Under the pieces are notes generated by a model. It saw only the letters and a program-made list of their open reading frames with translations, was not told the DNA's origin and ran no database searches. Source: Cellulomonas wangsupingiae (GTDB lineage Bacteria; Actinomycetota; Actinomycetes; Actinomycetales; Cellulomonadaceae). Taken from it: a stretch of DNA of 64,000 nt. The translations under genes and the position numbers were made by a program. Positions 52,812-63,461 of the stretch are shown here, piece after piece. The stretch is taken from the NCBI RefSeq assembly GCF_024508275.1, contig NZ_CP101989.1:744001-808000 (forward strand), read 5' to 3'. Positions within the stretch are counted from its first letter, which is position 1. Each line of letters opens with the position of its first letter.

Positions 52812-53983
52812 GCGCCCCCGAGGTCACGGCGGCGCCGGCCGGCGCCTGGTGGCGACGCCCCGCGGTGCGGGTGTGGGGAGGCGTGGCGGTCGCCGCGGTC
52901 GTGCTCTTCGGCCTGGCGCCCGCGCTGCTGTCGGACTTCCGCCTCAACCTTCTCGCCAAGTTCCTGTGCCTGGCGATGGTCGCGGTCGGCATCGGCCTGG
53001 CGTGGGGGCGCGGCGGCATGCTCGTGCTCGGCCAGGGCGTGTTCTTCGGCATCGGCGGCTACCTCATGGCGATGCACATGAAGCTGTCCGACGCCGGCCC
53101 GGGCGGGGTCCCCGACTTCATGCTGCTGTACGGCGACGGCGTGGTCCCCGGGTGGTGGGAGCCGCTGCGCAGCCCCGTCGTGACGGTGCTGGCCATCCTG
53201 GTGCTGCCCGCCGCGATCGCCGCGCTGCTGGGCCTGGCGGTGTTCCGCCGCCGGGTGCGCGGTGCGTACTTCGCCATCCTGTCGCAGGCCCTGGCCGCCG
53301 CGTTCGCGATCCTGCTGGTCGGCCAGCAGAAGGTCACCGGCGGCACCAACGGACTCAACGGGTTCCGGTCGTTCTTCGGGTTCGACCTGGCCGACCCGGT
53401 CAACAAGCGGATGCTCTACTTCATCGCCGCGGGCGTGCTCATCGCGATGGTCGTCGTGGTGCGGCTGCTCATGGTCTCGCGCTACGGCGAGCTGCTCGTC
53501 GCGGTGCGCGACCAGGAGAACCGCGTCCGGTTCCTCGGGTACGACCCGGCGAACGTCAAGGTCGTCGCGTACGCGGTCGCCGCGTGCTTCGCCGGCATCG
53601 GCGGGGCGCTGTTCGCGCCGGTCGTCGGCATCATCTCGCCCGCCGACGTGGGCGTGATCCCGTCCATCGGGTTCCTCGTGGGCGTCGCGATCGGCGGACG
53701 CGCGACCCTGCTCGGTCCCGTGCTCGGGGCGGTCGCCGTCTCGTGGGCGGAGACGGGCCTGTCCGAGCAGTTCCCGTCGTTCTGGACCTACTTCCAGGGT
53801 GCGCTGTTCATCCTCGTCGTCGCCTTCCTGCCGCAGGGGTTCGCGTCCCTCGGCGGGCTGTGGCGCCGGCGCCGGGGCGCGTCCGGCGACGCGAGAGACC
53901 AGCCCGCACCCGCCACGGGGACGCCCGACGAGGCACCCGCGCACGACGCCGGCACGGCCAGCACCGCAGGGAGGCACGCATGA
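52808..53983 (+). CDS. urtC: Urea ABC transporter permease UrtC
   Basis: Second permease. The 391-residue protein has about ten membrane helices and family segments GLAWGRGGMLVLGQGVFFGI, FAILLVGQQKVTGGTNGLNG, VRDQENRVRFLGYDPANVKV and VGVAIGGRATLLGPVLGAVA; the GGTNGLNGF motif is typical of UrtC. It ends in a 35-residue Ala/Pro-rich tail. It starts at a GTG overlapping urtB and overlaps urtD by 4 bp. Confidence 0.94.
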   Translation: MSAPEVTAAPAGAWWRRPAVRVWGGVAVAAVVLFGLAPALLSDFRLNLLAKFLCLAMVAVGIGLAWGRGGMLVLGQGVFFGIGGYLMAMHMKLSDAGPGGVPDFMLLYGDGVVPGWWEPLRSPVVTVLAILVLPAAIAALLGLAVFRRRVRGAYFAILSQALAAAFAILLVGQQKVTGGTNGLNGFRSFFGFDLADPVNKRMLYFIAAGVLIAMVVVVRLLMVSRYGELLVAVRDQENRVRFLGYDPANVKVVAYAVAACFAGIGGALFAPVVGIISPADVGVIPSIGFLVGVAIGGRATLLGPVLGAVAVSWAETGLSEQFPSFWTYFQGALFILVVAFLPQGFASLGGLWRRRRGASGDARDQPAPATGTPDEAPAHDAGTASTAGRHA

Positions 53984-54861
53984 GCGCCGACATCGGCCCG
54001 GACGCGACCGGCAGCCTGGACCCCGAGGCGCTGGAGGCCGTCCTCGCGGCGCCCGGTGCCCGGTTCCGGCACGACTACCTCGAGATCCGGGACCTGCGGG
54101 TCGTGTTCGACGGGTTCGTGGCCGTCGACGGCGTCGACCTGACGGTCACGCAGGGCGACCTGCGGTTCCTCATCGGTCCCAACGGCGCCGGCAAGACGAC
54201 GATCGTCGACGCGATCACCGGCCTCGCGCCGGCCACAGGGTCCGTGCAGTTCGGCGGCGTCGAGCTGCTCGGCAGGCCGTCGCACAAGATCGTGCGGGCC
54301 GGGGTGGGGCGTACCTTCCAGACGGCGAGCGTCTTCGACGAGCTCACCGTGCTGCAGAACCTCGACATCGCCGCCGGTGCGCGCCGCGGGCCGCTGACGA
54401 TGCTGCGCCGCCGACGCGGCGTGTCCCCCGAGGTGGAGGCCGCGCTGGAGACCGTAGGCCTGACGAAGGTCCGGGACCTGCCCGCGGGGATCCTCGCGCA
54501 CGGGCAGAAGCAGTGGCTCGAGATCGGGATGCTGCTCGTCCAGGACGCGCGGCTGCTGCTGCTGGACGAGCCCGTCGCGGGCATGAGCCAGGCCGAGCGC
54601 GAGGAGACGGGCCTGCTGCTGCAGCGCATCGGCGAGCAGCGCACGGTCGTCGTCGTCGAGCACGACATGGAGTTCCTGCGGGCGTTCGCGGCGTCCGTCA
54701 CGGTGCTCCACCAGGGCAGGGTCCTGTCCGAGGGCACGGTGGCGCAGGTGCAGGCCGACCCGCGCGTCGTCGAGGTGTACCTGGGGTCCGGTGCGCACGG
54801 CAGGGGCCGCGGCACGCCCGCCCCCGACGCCGCGTCGGCCACGAGCACGGGGGTGGAGTGA
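53980..54861 (+). CDS. urtD: Urea ABC transporter ATP-binding protein UrtD
   Basis: ATPase of the urea importer. The 293-residue protein has FLIGPNGAGKTTIVDAITGL as Walker A, RTFQTASVFDELTVLQNL, the UrtD-type signature LAHGQKQWLEIGMLL in place of LSGGQ, Walker B LLLLDEPVAGMSQAEREETG and VVEHDMEFL. The H-G-Q-K-Q-W-L-E-I-G phrase is diagnostic for UrtD. It overlaps urtE by one base. Confidence 0.95.
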   Translation: MSADIGPDATGSLDPEALEAVLAAPGARFRHDYLEIRDLRVVFDGFVAVDGVDLTVTQGDLRFLIGPNGAGKTTIVDAITGLAPATGSVQFGGVELLGRPSHKIVRAGVGRTFQTASVFDELTVLQNLDIAAGARRGPLTMLRRRRGVSPEVEAALETVGLTKVRDLPAGILAHGQKQWLEIGMLLVQDARLLLLDEPVAGMSQAEREETGLLLQRIGEQRTVVVVEHDMEFLRAFAASVTVLHQGRVLSEGTVAQVQADPRVVEVYLGSGAHGRGRGTPAPDAASATSTGVE

Positions 54862-55556
54862 TGCTGCAGCTGCGCGGGGTGCACGTGGGGTACGGCCGCA
54901 CGGCCGTCGTCCACGGCGTCGACGTCGAGGTGCCCGACGGTGCCGTCGTCGCGGTCATGGGGCACAACGGCGCCGGCAAGACGACGCTGCTGCGGGCCGC
55001 TGTCGGGCTGCTGCCCGTGCGGTCGGGCGCCGTCCTGCTGGGCGGCGAGGACGTGACGCGGTGGCGACCGCACCAGCGCGTGAGGGCGGGTCTCGCGTAC
55101 GTGCCGCAGGGGCAGCAGTCGTTCGGTCAGCTCACCGCGCGCGAGAACCTGCAGCTCGTGGCCGACGTCGCCGGGCCGGCGGGGGCCCGGCGGCTCGACG
55201 AGGCGCTCGACCTGTTCCCGGCGCTGCGCGGGCTGCTCGGGCGGCGAGCGGGGCTGCTGTCCGGCGGGCAGCGCCAGCAGCTCGCGATCGCGCGCGCACT
55301 CATCACGGGGCCGCGGCTGATCGTGCTCGACGAGCCGACCGAGGGCATCCAGCCGTCGGTGGTCGCGGAGATCGAGGACGCGGTCGTGCAGCTCGCGGGC
55401 GCGGGCGGGCTGTCGGTGCTGCTCGTCGAGCAGCACGTGGGCTTCGCGCTCGCGGCGTCGTCGCACTACTACGTCCTGGAGTCGGGGCGCGTCACGGCGC
55501 AGGGGGCCGGCGGGGTCGCCCAGGAGGGTGACGTGCGTGCCGCGATGGCACTGTGA
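54861..55556 (+). CDS. urtE: Urea ABC transporter ATP-binding protein UrtE
   Basis: Second ATPase (LivF-like). The 231-residue protein has MLQLRGVHVGYGRTAVVHGV, Walker A GHNGAGKTTLLRA, AYVPQGQQSFGQLTARENLQ, signature LLSGGQRQQLAIARAL, Walker B LIVLDEPTEGIQPSVVAEIE and VEQHVGFA. The phrase YVPQGQ..F and EPTEGIQPS are UrtE markers. It ends the urt operon. Confidence 0.95.
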   Translation: MLQLRGVHVGYGRTAVVHGVDVEVPDGAVVAVMGHNGAGKTTLLRAAVGLLPVRSGAVLLGGEDVTRWRPHQRVRAGLAYVPQGQQSFGQLTARENLQLVADVAGPAGARRLDEALDLFPALRGLLGRRAGLLSGGQRQQLAIARALITGPRLIVLDEPTEGIQPSVVAEIEDAVVQLAGAGGLSVLLVEQHVGFALAASSHYYVLESGRVTAQGAGGVAQEGDVRAAMAL

Positions 55557-55574
55557 GGTCGTCGTGCGGATGAA

Positions 55575-55599
55575 CCCCGGGGCGGCGAACGGCCCGGGG
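55575..55599 (+). terminator. Hairpin after urtE
   Basis: CCCCGGG (55575-55581) pairs with CCCGGGG (55593-55599) over an 11-base loop, 19 bp after the urtE stop. It also overlaps the -35 region of the following GntR gene. Confidence 0.4.
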
Positions 55600-55617
55600 A
55601 CGCGGGAGGCGGAGGGC

Positions 55618-55623
55618 TAGCGT
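55618..55623 (+). promoter_or_regulatory. -10 element (TAGCGT) of the second GntR gene, leaderless arrangement
   Basis: TAGCGT is seven bases before an ATG (55631), the same layout as at ureA and alaA. Confidence 0.5.
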
Positions 55624-55630
55624 GGGGGGC

Positions 55631-56353
55631 ATGCCGATCGGGCCGCACGGCCTCGCGGCCGCGGGGCCCACGGGCACTGCGGCCGGTGGGTCGCTGCGCG
55701 AGCAGGTGTACCAGCAGCTGCGCGACGAGATCCTCAACGGCCGCGTCTCACCGCGCGAGCGGCTCACCGAGCCCAAGCTGTCCCGGGCGTTCGACGTGTC
55801 CCGCACCCCCGTGCGGGAGGCGCTGTCCCGGCTGCTGTCCGACGGGCTCGTCGAGCGCACCGACTTCGGCTACGCCGTCGTCGTGCCGTCCCTCGCGTCG
55901 CTGCGCGACCTGTACGAGCTGCGCATCACCCTCGAGCTGCGCGGCGTCGCCCGGGCCATCGAGAACCCGCAGGTCCAGCACGACCGCGCGCTGCTCGGTG
56001 CCGAGCTCGCGCGCTGGCAGGAGCTGCGCGACGACGTCCCGGAGCCCGACCCGAGCTTCGTGGTCCTCGACGAGGGCTTCCACCGCGCGCTGTCCCAGGC
56101 GTCGGGGAACGCGCAGCTCACCGACGCCCTGGTCGCCGTCAACCAGAAGATCCGCGCGGTGCGCATGCACGACTTCGTCGAGGACGAGCGCATCACCGCG
56201 ACCATCGCGGAGCACATCGAGATCCTCGAGCTCGTGCTCGCCGAGCGCCTGGGCGAGGCGCTGACGGCGCTGCACCAGCACGTGGGGGAGTCGCTCGAGG
56301 TGGTCATGCAGCGGGCGTCGCACGCGATGGCGCGCATGGCGGTCAACGGCTGA
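55631..56353 (+). CDS. GntR-family regulator, FCD subgroup (second)
   Basis: A FadR/FCD-type transcription factor of 240 residues: winged helix (LREQVYQQLRDEILNGRVSP, LSRAFDVSRTPVREALSRLL) and FCD domain (RDLYELRITLELRGVARAIE, VLDEGFHRALSQASGNAQL, IAEHIEILELVLAERLGEAL). ATG at 55631 is chosen because of the -10 seven bases upstream; GTG at 55622 with GGAGGG five bases before it is the alternative. It stands between urtE and the urea-carboxylase gene and probably controls one or both through GTATAC sites (inference). Confidence 0.92.
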   Translation: MPIGPHGLAAAGPTGTAAGGSLREQVYQQLRDEILNGRVSPRERLTEPKLSRAFDVSRTPVREALSRLLSDGLVERTDFGYAVVVPSLASLRDLYELRITLELRGVARAIENPQVQHDRALLGAELARWQELRDDVPEPDPSFVVLDEGFHRALSQASGNAQLTDALVAVNQKIRAVRMHDFVEDERITATIAEHIEILELVLAERLGEALTALHQHVGESLEVVMQRASHAMARMAVNG

Positions 56354-56365
56354 CCGCCGGGCCGC

Positions 56366-56827
56366 TCAGGCCGCCAGCAGCGCCGCGCAGTCGTCCTCCC
56401 AGATGCGGACGTCGGTGTCGCGCACGGCGTCGGCCGCGTCCGGGAACGCCTCGGGCCACAGGGTCTCCAGGTCGAAGCGGCCGTCCGGGTCGCGGTGGAA
56501 GCCGTACCGCACGAGGTCGAAGCCCTCGAGGTTCTCGCAGATCGCGATGGCACCCGCACGGACGGCGGCCGCGTCGAGCGCCGTCTCGGCGGGCCACACG
56601 ACCGTGACCGTCAGCTGCAGGGCGAACCCGTCGAGGTGGTGCGTCGAGTGCGTGTCGACGGCGTCCGGCAGGGCCGCGAGCACGGCCTCCTTCACCGCCC
56701 GGGTGACGGGGACGTCGTCCTCGTTGCGCGGGGTGCCCGACGTCTGCTCGCGCATGGCGTTGCACCCGCCCAGGGTGACCGTGAGCGCGAGGGCCGCGGC
56801 GAGGGCGGTCAGGGGACGTCGTGCCAT
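56366..56827 (-). CDS. Small hypothetical lipoprotein
   Basis: The function is not recognised. The 153-residue product has a lipoprotein signal peptide (MARRPLTALAAALALTVTLG followed by Gly-Cys near residue 22), then an acidic domain with two Trp and no known motif. GGAGG lies 11 bases before the ATG and TATGTT (56870-56865, minus strand) may be its -10. It is convergent with the GntR gene and divergent from the urea-carboxylase gene. Confidence 0.7.
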   Translation of the reverse strand: MARRPLTALAAALALTVTLGGCNAMREQTSGTPRNEDDVPVTRAVKEAVLAALPDAVDTHSTHHLDGFALQLTVTVVWPAETALDAAAVRAGAIAICENLEGFDLVRYGFHRDPDGRFDLETLWPEAFPDAADAVRDTDVRIWEDDCAALLAA

Positions 56828-56974
56828 GGGGTGCGGGTCCTCCGGGTGGGGCGACGGGACGGCCAACATAGACGGGGCCGGGCGGGGACGGGCCGTCGAC
56901 GCCCCCGCCGCCACGGGTGAAACAGCGCTTCCCGCCGCGGGGGCGCGGGCCACGGACGACCGGGCCGACCCGTC

Positions 56975-56990
56975 GTAACCCACCGTTTAC
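56975..56990 (+). promoter_or_regulatory. GlnR-like box upstream of the urea-carboxylase gene
   Basis: GTAAC, six bases, TTTAC. It ends 32 bp before the -10 element and matches the sites before urtA and ureA. Confidence 0.55.
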
Positions 56991-57022
56991 GACGCGCGCC
57001 GCCCCGGGTAACAGGGGGTTCC

Positions 57023-57048
57023 TACGGTCCGGATACCGCCGTGTATAC
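57023..57048 (+). promoter_or_regulatory. -10 element and GTATAC palindrome before the urea-carboxylase gene
   Basis: TACGGT (57023-57028) is the likely -10. GTATAC (57043-57048) follows inside CCGTGTATACCCACGG, which is itself an inverted repeat (CCGTG/CACGG). The palindrome is just past the predicted start of transcription, as in the urtA leader. Confidence 0.45.
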
Positions 57049-57082
57049 CCACGGCGCCTGCGGCGCCGACCCGAGGGACCCC

Positions 57083-60721
<3,639 letters not shown>

Positions 60722-60809
60722 CCGGTCCGCCGCGTGCGCGCGTTCCCGCCGCGTGCGCGCCTCTCCACCTCCGCCACGACCCGGCACCACCCGACGAAGG
60801 AGCACACCG

Positions 60810-61787
60810 ATGCACGTCCCTGACCAGTTCCTGACCGACCCCGTCTCCGCCGCGACGGCCGCCGTCGCGGGTGCCGCCGTCGTCGGCGCCGCCGTGCGGG
60901 CGCGCCGCGGCGGCGCGCGCGCCCCGCACCCGGCGCTCGTCGGCGCGACCACCGCCGCGGTGTTCGGCCTGCAGATGCTCAACTACCCGGTCGCGGCGGG
61001 CACCAGCGGGCACCTGATGGGCGGTGCGCTCGCGGCCGCGCTGCTCGGGCCGGCGTGGGGGCTGCTGGCCGTCACGGTCGTGCTGGTCGTGCAGGCGGTG
61101 GCGTTCGCGGACGGCGGCCTCACCGCGCTGGGCACCAACACGCTGCTCATGGCGGTCGTCGGGACGCTGGTGGGCTGGGTGGTCGCGCGCGGCGTGGTCG
61201 CGGTCGCGCGGCAGCGGGCCGGTGAGCCCGACGCGCGCGTGGTCGGGCCCCTGGCGGCCGCGGCCGGTGGCGCGGCCGGCGTCGTGGTGTCGGCCGCCGT
61301 CTTCGTCGTCCTGTACGCCGTGGGCGGGACCGTCGAGGTGCCGCTGGGAGCGCTCGCGGGCCGGATGCTCGGCGTGCACGTGCTCGTCGGGCTCGGCGAG
61401 GCGGTGCTCACGGGTGCCGTCGTGGCGCTCGTCGTGGCGGTCCGTCCGGGGGCGCTCGCGCTGACGTCGCGCGACGGCGTGCCGGCCCGGGGCGAGGCGC
61501 TGGTGCCGGCCGGGGTGCTGGCCGGCCTCGCGGGTCTGGCCGCCGTGGCGCTGTCCGCGTTCGCGTCCGCCGCACCCGACGGCCTGGAGGCCACGGCGCA
61601 GCGCACCGGGTTCGCCGGTGCCGCGCGCGACCACGCGTTCGCGGGCATGCCGCTGGCCGACTACGGGGCCGCCGGCGGGATCCCGGTCGCGGTGGCCGGG
61701 GCCATCGGCGTGGTGGTGTGCCTGGTGCTGGCGGCCGTGGCGACGGCCGCCGTGACGCGGCCGCGCGCGGCTGCCGCCCGGACCTGA
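60810..61787 (+). CDS. nikM: ECF-type nickel/cobalt transporter component, NikM fused to NikN
   Basis: NikM/CbiM is the substrate-specific membrane protein of metal ECF importers. The 325-residue protein begins MHVPDQFLTDPVSA, where the free Met-His N-terminus is the metal site, and has about six membrane helices (GTSGHLMGGALAAALLGPAW; GRMLGVHVLVGLGEAVLTGA). The C-terminal part carries the NikN-type PDGLE motif (SAAPDGLEATAQ) between two helices. PDGLE proteins are typical of nickel systems. No T-component or ATPase gene follows. GAAGGAG precedes the ATG. Nickel would serve the urease. Confidence 0.88.
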   Translation: MHVPDQFLTDPVSAATAAVAGAAVVGAAVRARRGGARAPHPALVGATTAAVFGLQMLNYPVAAGTSGHLMGGALAAALLGPAWGLLAVTVVLVVQAVAFADGGLTALGTNTLLMAVVGTLVGWVVARGVVAVARQRAGEPDARVVGPLAAAAGGAAGVVVSAAVFVVLYAVGGTVEVPLGALAGRMLGVHVLVGLGEAVLTGAVVALVVAVRPGALALTSRDGVPARGEALVPAGVLAGLAGLAAVALSAFASAAPDGLEATAQRTGFAGAARDHAFAGMPLADYGAAGGIPVAVAGAIGVVVCLVLAAVATAAVTRPRAAAART

Positions 61788-61797
61788 CGGCGTCAGG
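61783..61797. terminator. Bidirectional hairpin between nikM and the DUF4031 gene
   Basis: CCTGACG (61783-61789), one base, CGTCAGG (61791-61797). The two arms contain the stop codons of the convergent genes. With only five bases between the stops, it is probably shared by both transcripts. Confidence 0.45.
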
Positions 61798-62062
61798 GAC
61801 GGCGGTCGCGGCCCGCGACGCGCAGTCCCGACGCCCGCAGCCGCCGGACCAGGTCACGGGTGCTCACCGGGCAGGCGCCGAGGGCCACGAGCTCCTCCCA
61901 GCGCTCGACCGGGACGTCGTAGTGGTCGCGGTCGAACGCCCGGCGCGGCAGGCCCGCCCGGGCCGCGAAGGCGTGGAGCTCGTCGTACGACTCGTCGCTG
62001 ACGAGGTGGCCCCACACCGTTCCGTGGCGGGGCCACAGCGGGGGGTCGACGAGCAGGGTCAC
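61793..62062 (-). CDS. DUF4031 domain protein
   Basis: A small conserved actinobacterial protein of unknown function. The 89-residue product matches the DUF4031 pattern: LLVDPPLWPRHGTVWGHLVS, ELHAFAARAGLPRRAFDRDH followed by YDVP, and a C-terminal VSTRDLVRRLRASGLR. It starts at a GTG. It is unrelated in function to the neighbouring nickel transporter as far as can be seen. Confidence 0.8.
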   Translation of the reverse strand: MTLLVDPPLWPRHGTVWGHLVSDESYDELHAFAARAGLPRRAFDRDHYDVPVERWEELVALGACPVSTRDLVRRLRASGLRVAGRDRRP

Positions 62063-62174
62063 GGCCCGAGGCTACGTCGTGCACCCGCCACGCTCGACCC
62101 GACCACAGCCCTGCCCTTGGCGAGGTCGGTCCACGGATGCGGGCAGGCGACCGGGCCCGGCGACGCCGTGGGCC

Positions 62175-62180
62175 TAGCGT
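62175..62180 (+). promoter_or_regulatory. -10 element (TAGCGT) of the WXG100 gene
   Basis: TAGCGT lies 59 bp before the ATG of the WXG100 gene, giving a leader of about 50 bases with GGGAGG near its end. No good -35 is seen. Confidence 0.4.
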
Positions 62181-62239
62181 CGGCAGCGTCGTCGTCAGCG
62201 AGGCCGCACCGGGTGGCCACGACGGCACGGGAGGCGTCC

Positions 62240-62530
62240 ATGAGCAGGTACGAGGTCGACAGCGCGCAGCTCGACGGGTCGGCGGCCGCGGTGGTGGCCA
62301 GGTCGGCGAGCATCCAGGCGGAGGTCGCGGCGATGCAGCGGCAGCTCGTGGAGCTGCAGGCCACGTGGCGCGGTGGCGCCGCGGGGGCGTTCGGGTCCGT
62401 CGTCGCGGAGTGGACGGTCACCCAGGCGCGCGTTGAGCAGTCGCTGGCGCAGATCGCCACGGCGATGCAGGCGGCCGCGCGGACGTACGCCGAGGCGGAG
62501 GCGCACGCGTCGCGGCTGTTCGCGCACTGA
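62240..62530 (+). CDS. WXG100-family (ESAT-6-like) protein
   Basis: WXG100 proteins are helical hairpins exported by ESX/type VII systems. The 96-residue protein has two helices with the turn motif TWRGGAAGAF (W-x-G at about residues 43-45) and the family length. No ESX ATPase or partner gene is nearby. The ATG is preceded by GGGAGG. Confidence 0.88.
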   Translation: MSRYEVDSAQLDGSAAAVVARSASIQAEVAAMQRQLVELQATWRGGAAGAFGSVVAEWTVTQARVEQSLAQIATAMQAAARTYAEAEAHASRLFAH

Positions 62531-62541
62531 CGCCGGGCCCG

Positions 62542-62575
62542 GGCCCGCGGCCGCGGCCGGGGCCGGCGGCGGGCC
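62542..62575. terminator. GC-rich hairpin between convergent genes
   Basis: GGCCCGC (62542-62548) can pair with GCGGGCC (62569-62575) over a 20-base GC-rich loop, between the WXG100 stop and the stop of the opposing gene. The very high GC makes chance pairing likely. Confidence 0.3.
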
Positions 62576-62589
62576 ACCGGGGCCGTGCG

Positions 62590-63333
62590 TCAGGCGTCGG
62601 CGTCCGCGGAGCCGGAGGCCGACGGCTCGGCCGCCGCGGCCGCCTCGAGCTTCGCGAGCTCCTTCTCCAGGCGCTGCAGCTCCGCCGAGACGTTCTGGCG
62701 GGCGGGCTCCTCCCACGCCTGGGCGAGCGGGCTCACGAAGAGCGACGGGCGCGCGAGGAGCTTGTGCAGGATGCGGACCCGTGCCCGCACGTAGTCCTCG
62801 ACCGGCAGGTGCGAGTACTCGGCGCGCACGTCGTTCAGGTACGCCTTGTACCGCTGCGGCTCGGTGGCGAGCATCGCCAGGTCCGCGTCGCACAGGACGG
62901 CGCAGTCGATGTCGGTCGGGTCCGGGGAGTGCCGCACCAGCGCCGAGACCAGGTCCGCCACGCGCTGCGCGTGCCGCTCGGGGACGCCGAGCGCCATGAG
63001 CTGCTCGCGTGCCAGCACGGCACTGGCCGCCTCGTCCTCGCCGCCGCGGTTGGCGTACGCCTTGCGGTCCGCGGAGTCGAACACCGCGCCGTGGAACCAG
63101 GCGGCGAGCCGGACGAGCTCGGGGTGGTGCGCCTCCTCGTCGAGCTCGTCGACGCGCGCGAGCACGTCGACGAGGTGCCGGAGGTTGTGGAAGTGCCGGT
63201 CGGGGCGCGTCCACCGCTCCAGGAGGTCGTCGGCGGTGCGCCGGATGTCCTCGGCGGGTGCGGTGCCCCCGGCCTCGAGGACGTTGCGGGTGAACGCCGG
63301 GACGAGCCAGGCGGGTGCGTCATGGACGCCCAT
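62590..63333 (-). CDS. Predicted HD-superfamily metal-dependent phosphohydrolase
   Basis: The 247-residue protein fits the conserved predicted metal-dependent HD phosphohydrolases: RHFHNLRHLVDVLARVDELD, LAAWFHGAVFDSADRKAYAN, GGEDEAASAVLAREQL, LCDADLAMLATEPQRYKAYL and VEDYVRARVRILHKLLARPS. The substrate is unknown. The C-terminal 40 residues form an Ala/Glu coiled tail. The ATG has GAGG eight bases upstream and a -10-like TACGAT at 63373-63368. Confidence 0.82.
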   Translation of the reverse strand: MGVHDAPAWLVPAFTRNVLEAGGTAPAEDIRRTADDLLERWTRPDRHFHNLRHLVDVLARVDELDEEAHHPELVRLAAWFHGAVFDSADRKAYANRGGEDEAASAVLAREQLMALGVPERHAQRVADLVSALVRHSPDPTDIDCAVLCDADLAMLATEPQRYKAYLNDVRAEYSHLPVEDYVRARVRILHKLLARPSLFVSPLAQAWEEPARQNVSAELQRLEKELAKLEAAAAAEPSASGSADADA

Positions 63334-63367
63334 GGATCAGCCTCACGACATTGACGACGGACGCGCC

Positions 63368-63373
63368 ATCGTA
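63368..63373 (-). promoter_or_regulatory. -10 element (TACGAT) of the HD phosphohydrolase gene
   Basis: TACGAT on the minus strand, 34 bp before the ATG, leaving a leader of about 27 bases with a ribosome site. Confidence 0.35.
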
Positions 63374-63461
63374 GCCACGTCGGGCACCGGGGGCGCACCC
63401 GGTGTCCACCGCAGGACGCCGCCCACCCGGACCGTGGGTCCCGGACCCCGCGGGTGGCTGC

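Noticed and set aside
57001..57082. Possible guanidine (ykkC) riboswitch before the urea-carboxylase gene
   Set aside because: GGTTCC and GGTCCG fragments recall the motif, but the conserved 3' block (GGGA-AAA-GCCCGGGAG) is absent and the space after the -10 is too short.
60722..60809. NiCo riboswitch before nikM
   Set aside because: The gap is only 88 bp and holds no conserved multi-stem structure.
62240..62530. ESX/type VII secretion locus
   Set aside because: Only one WXG100 gene is present, with no ESX ATPase, membrane or mycosin genes nearby.
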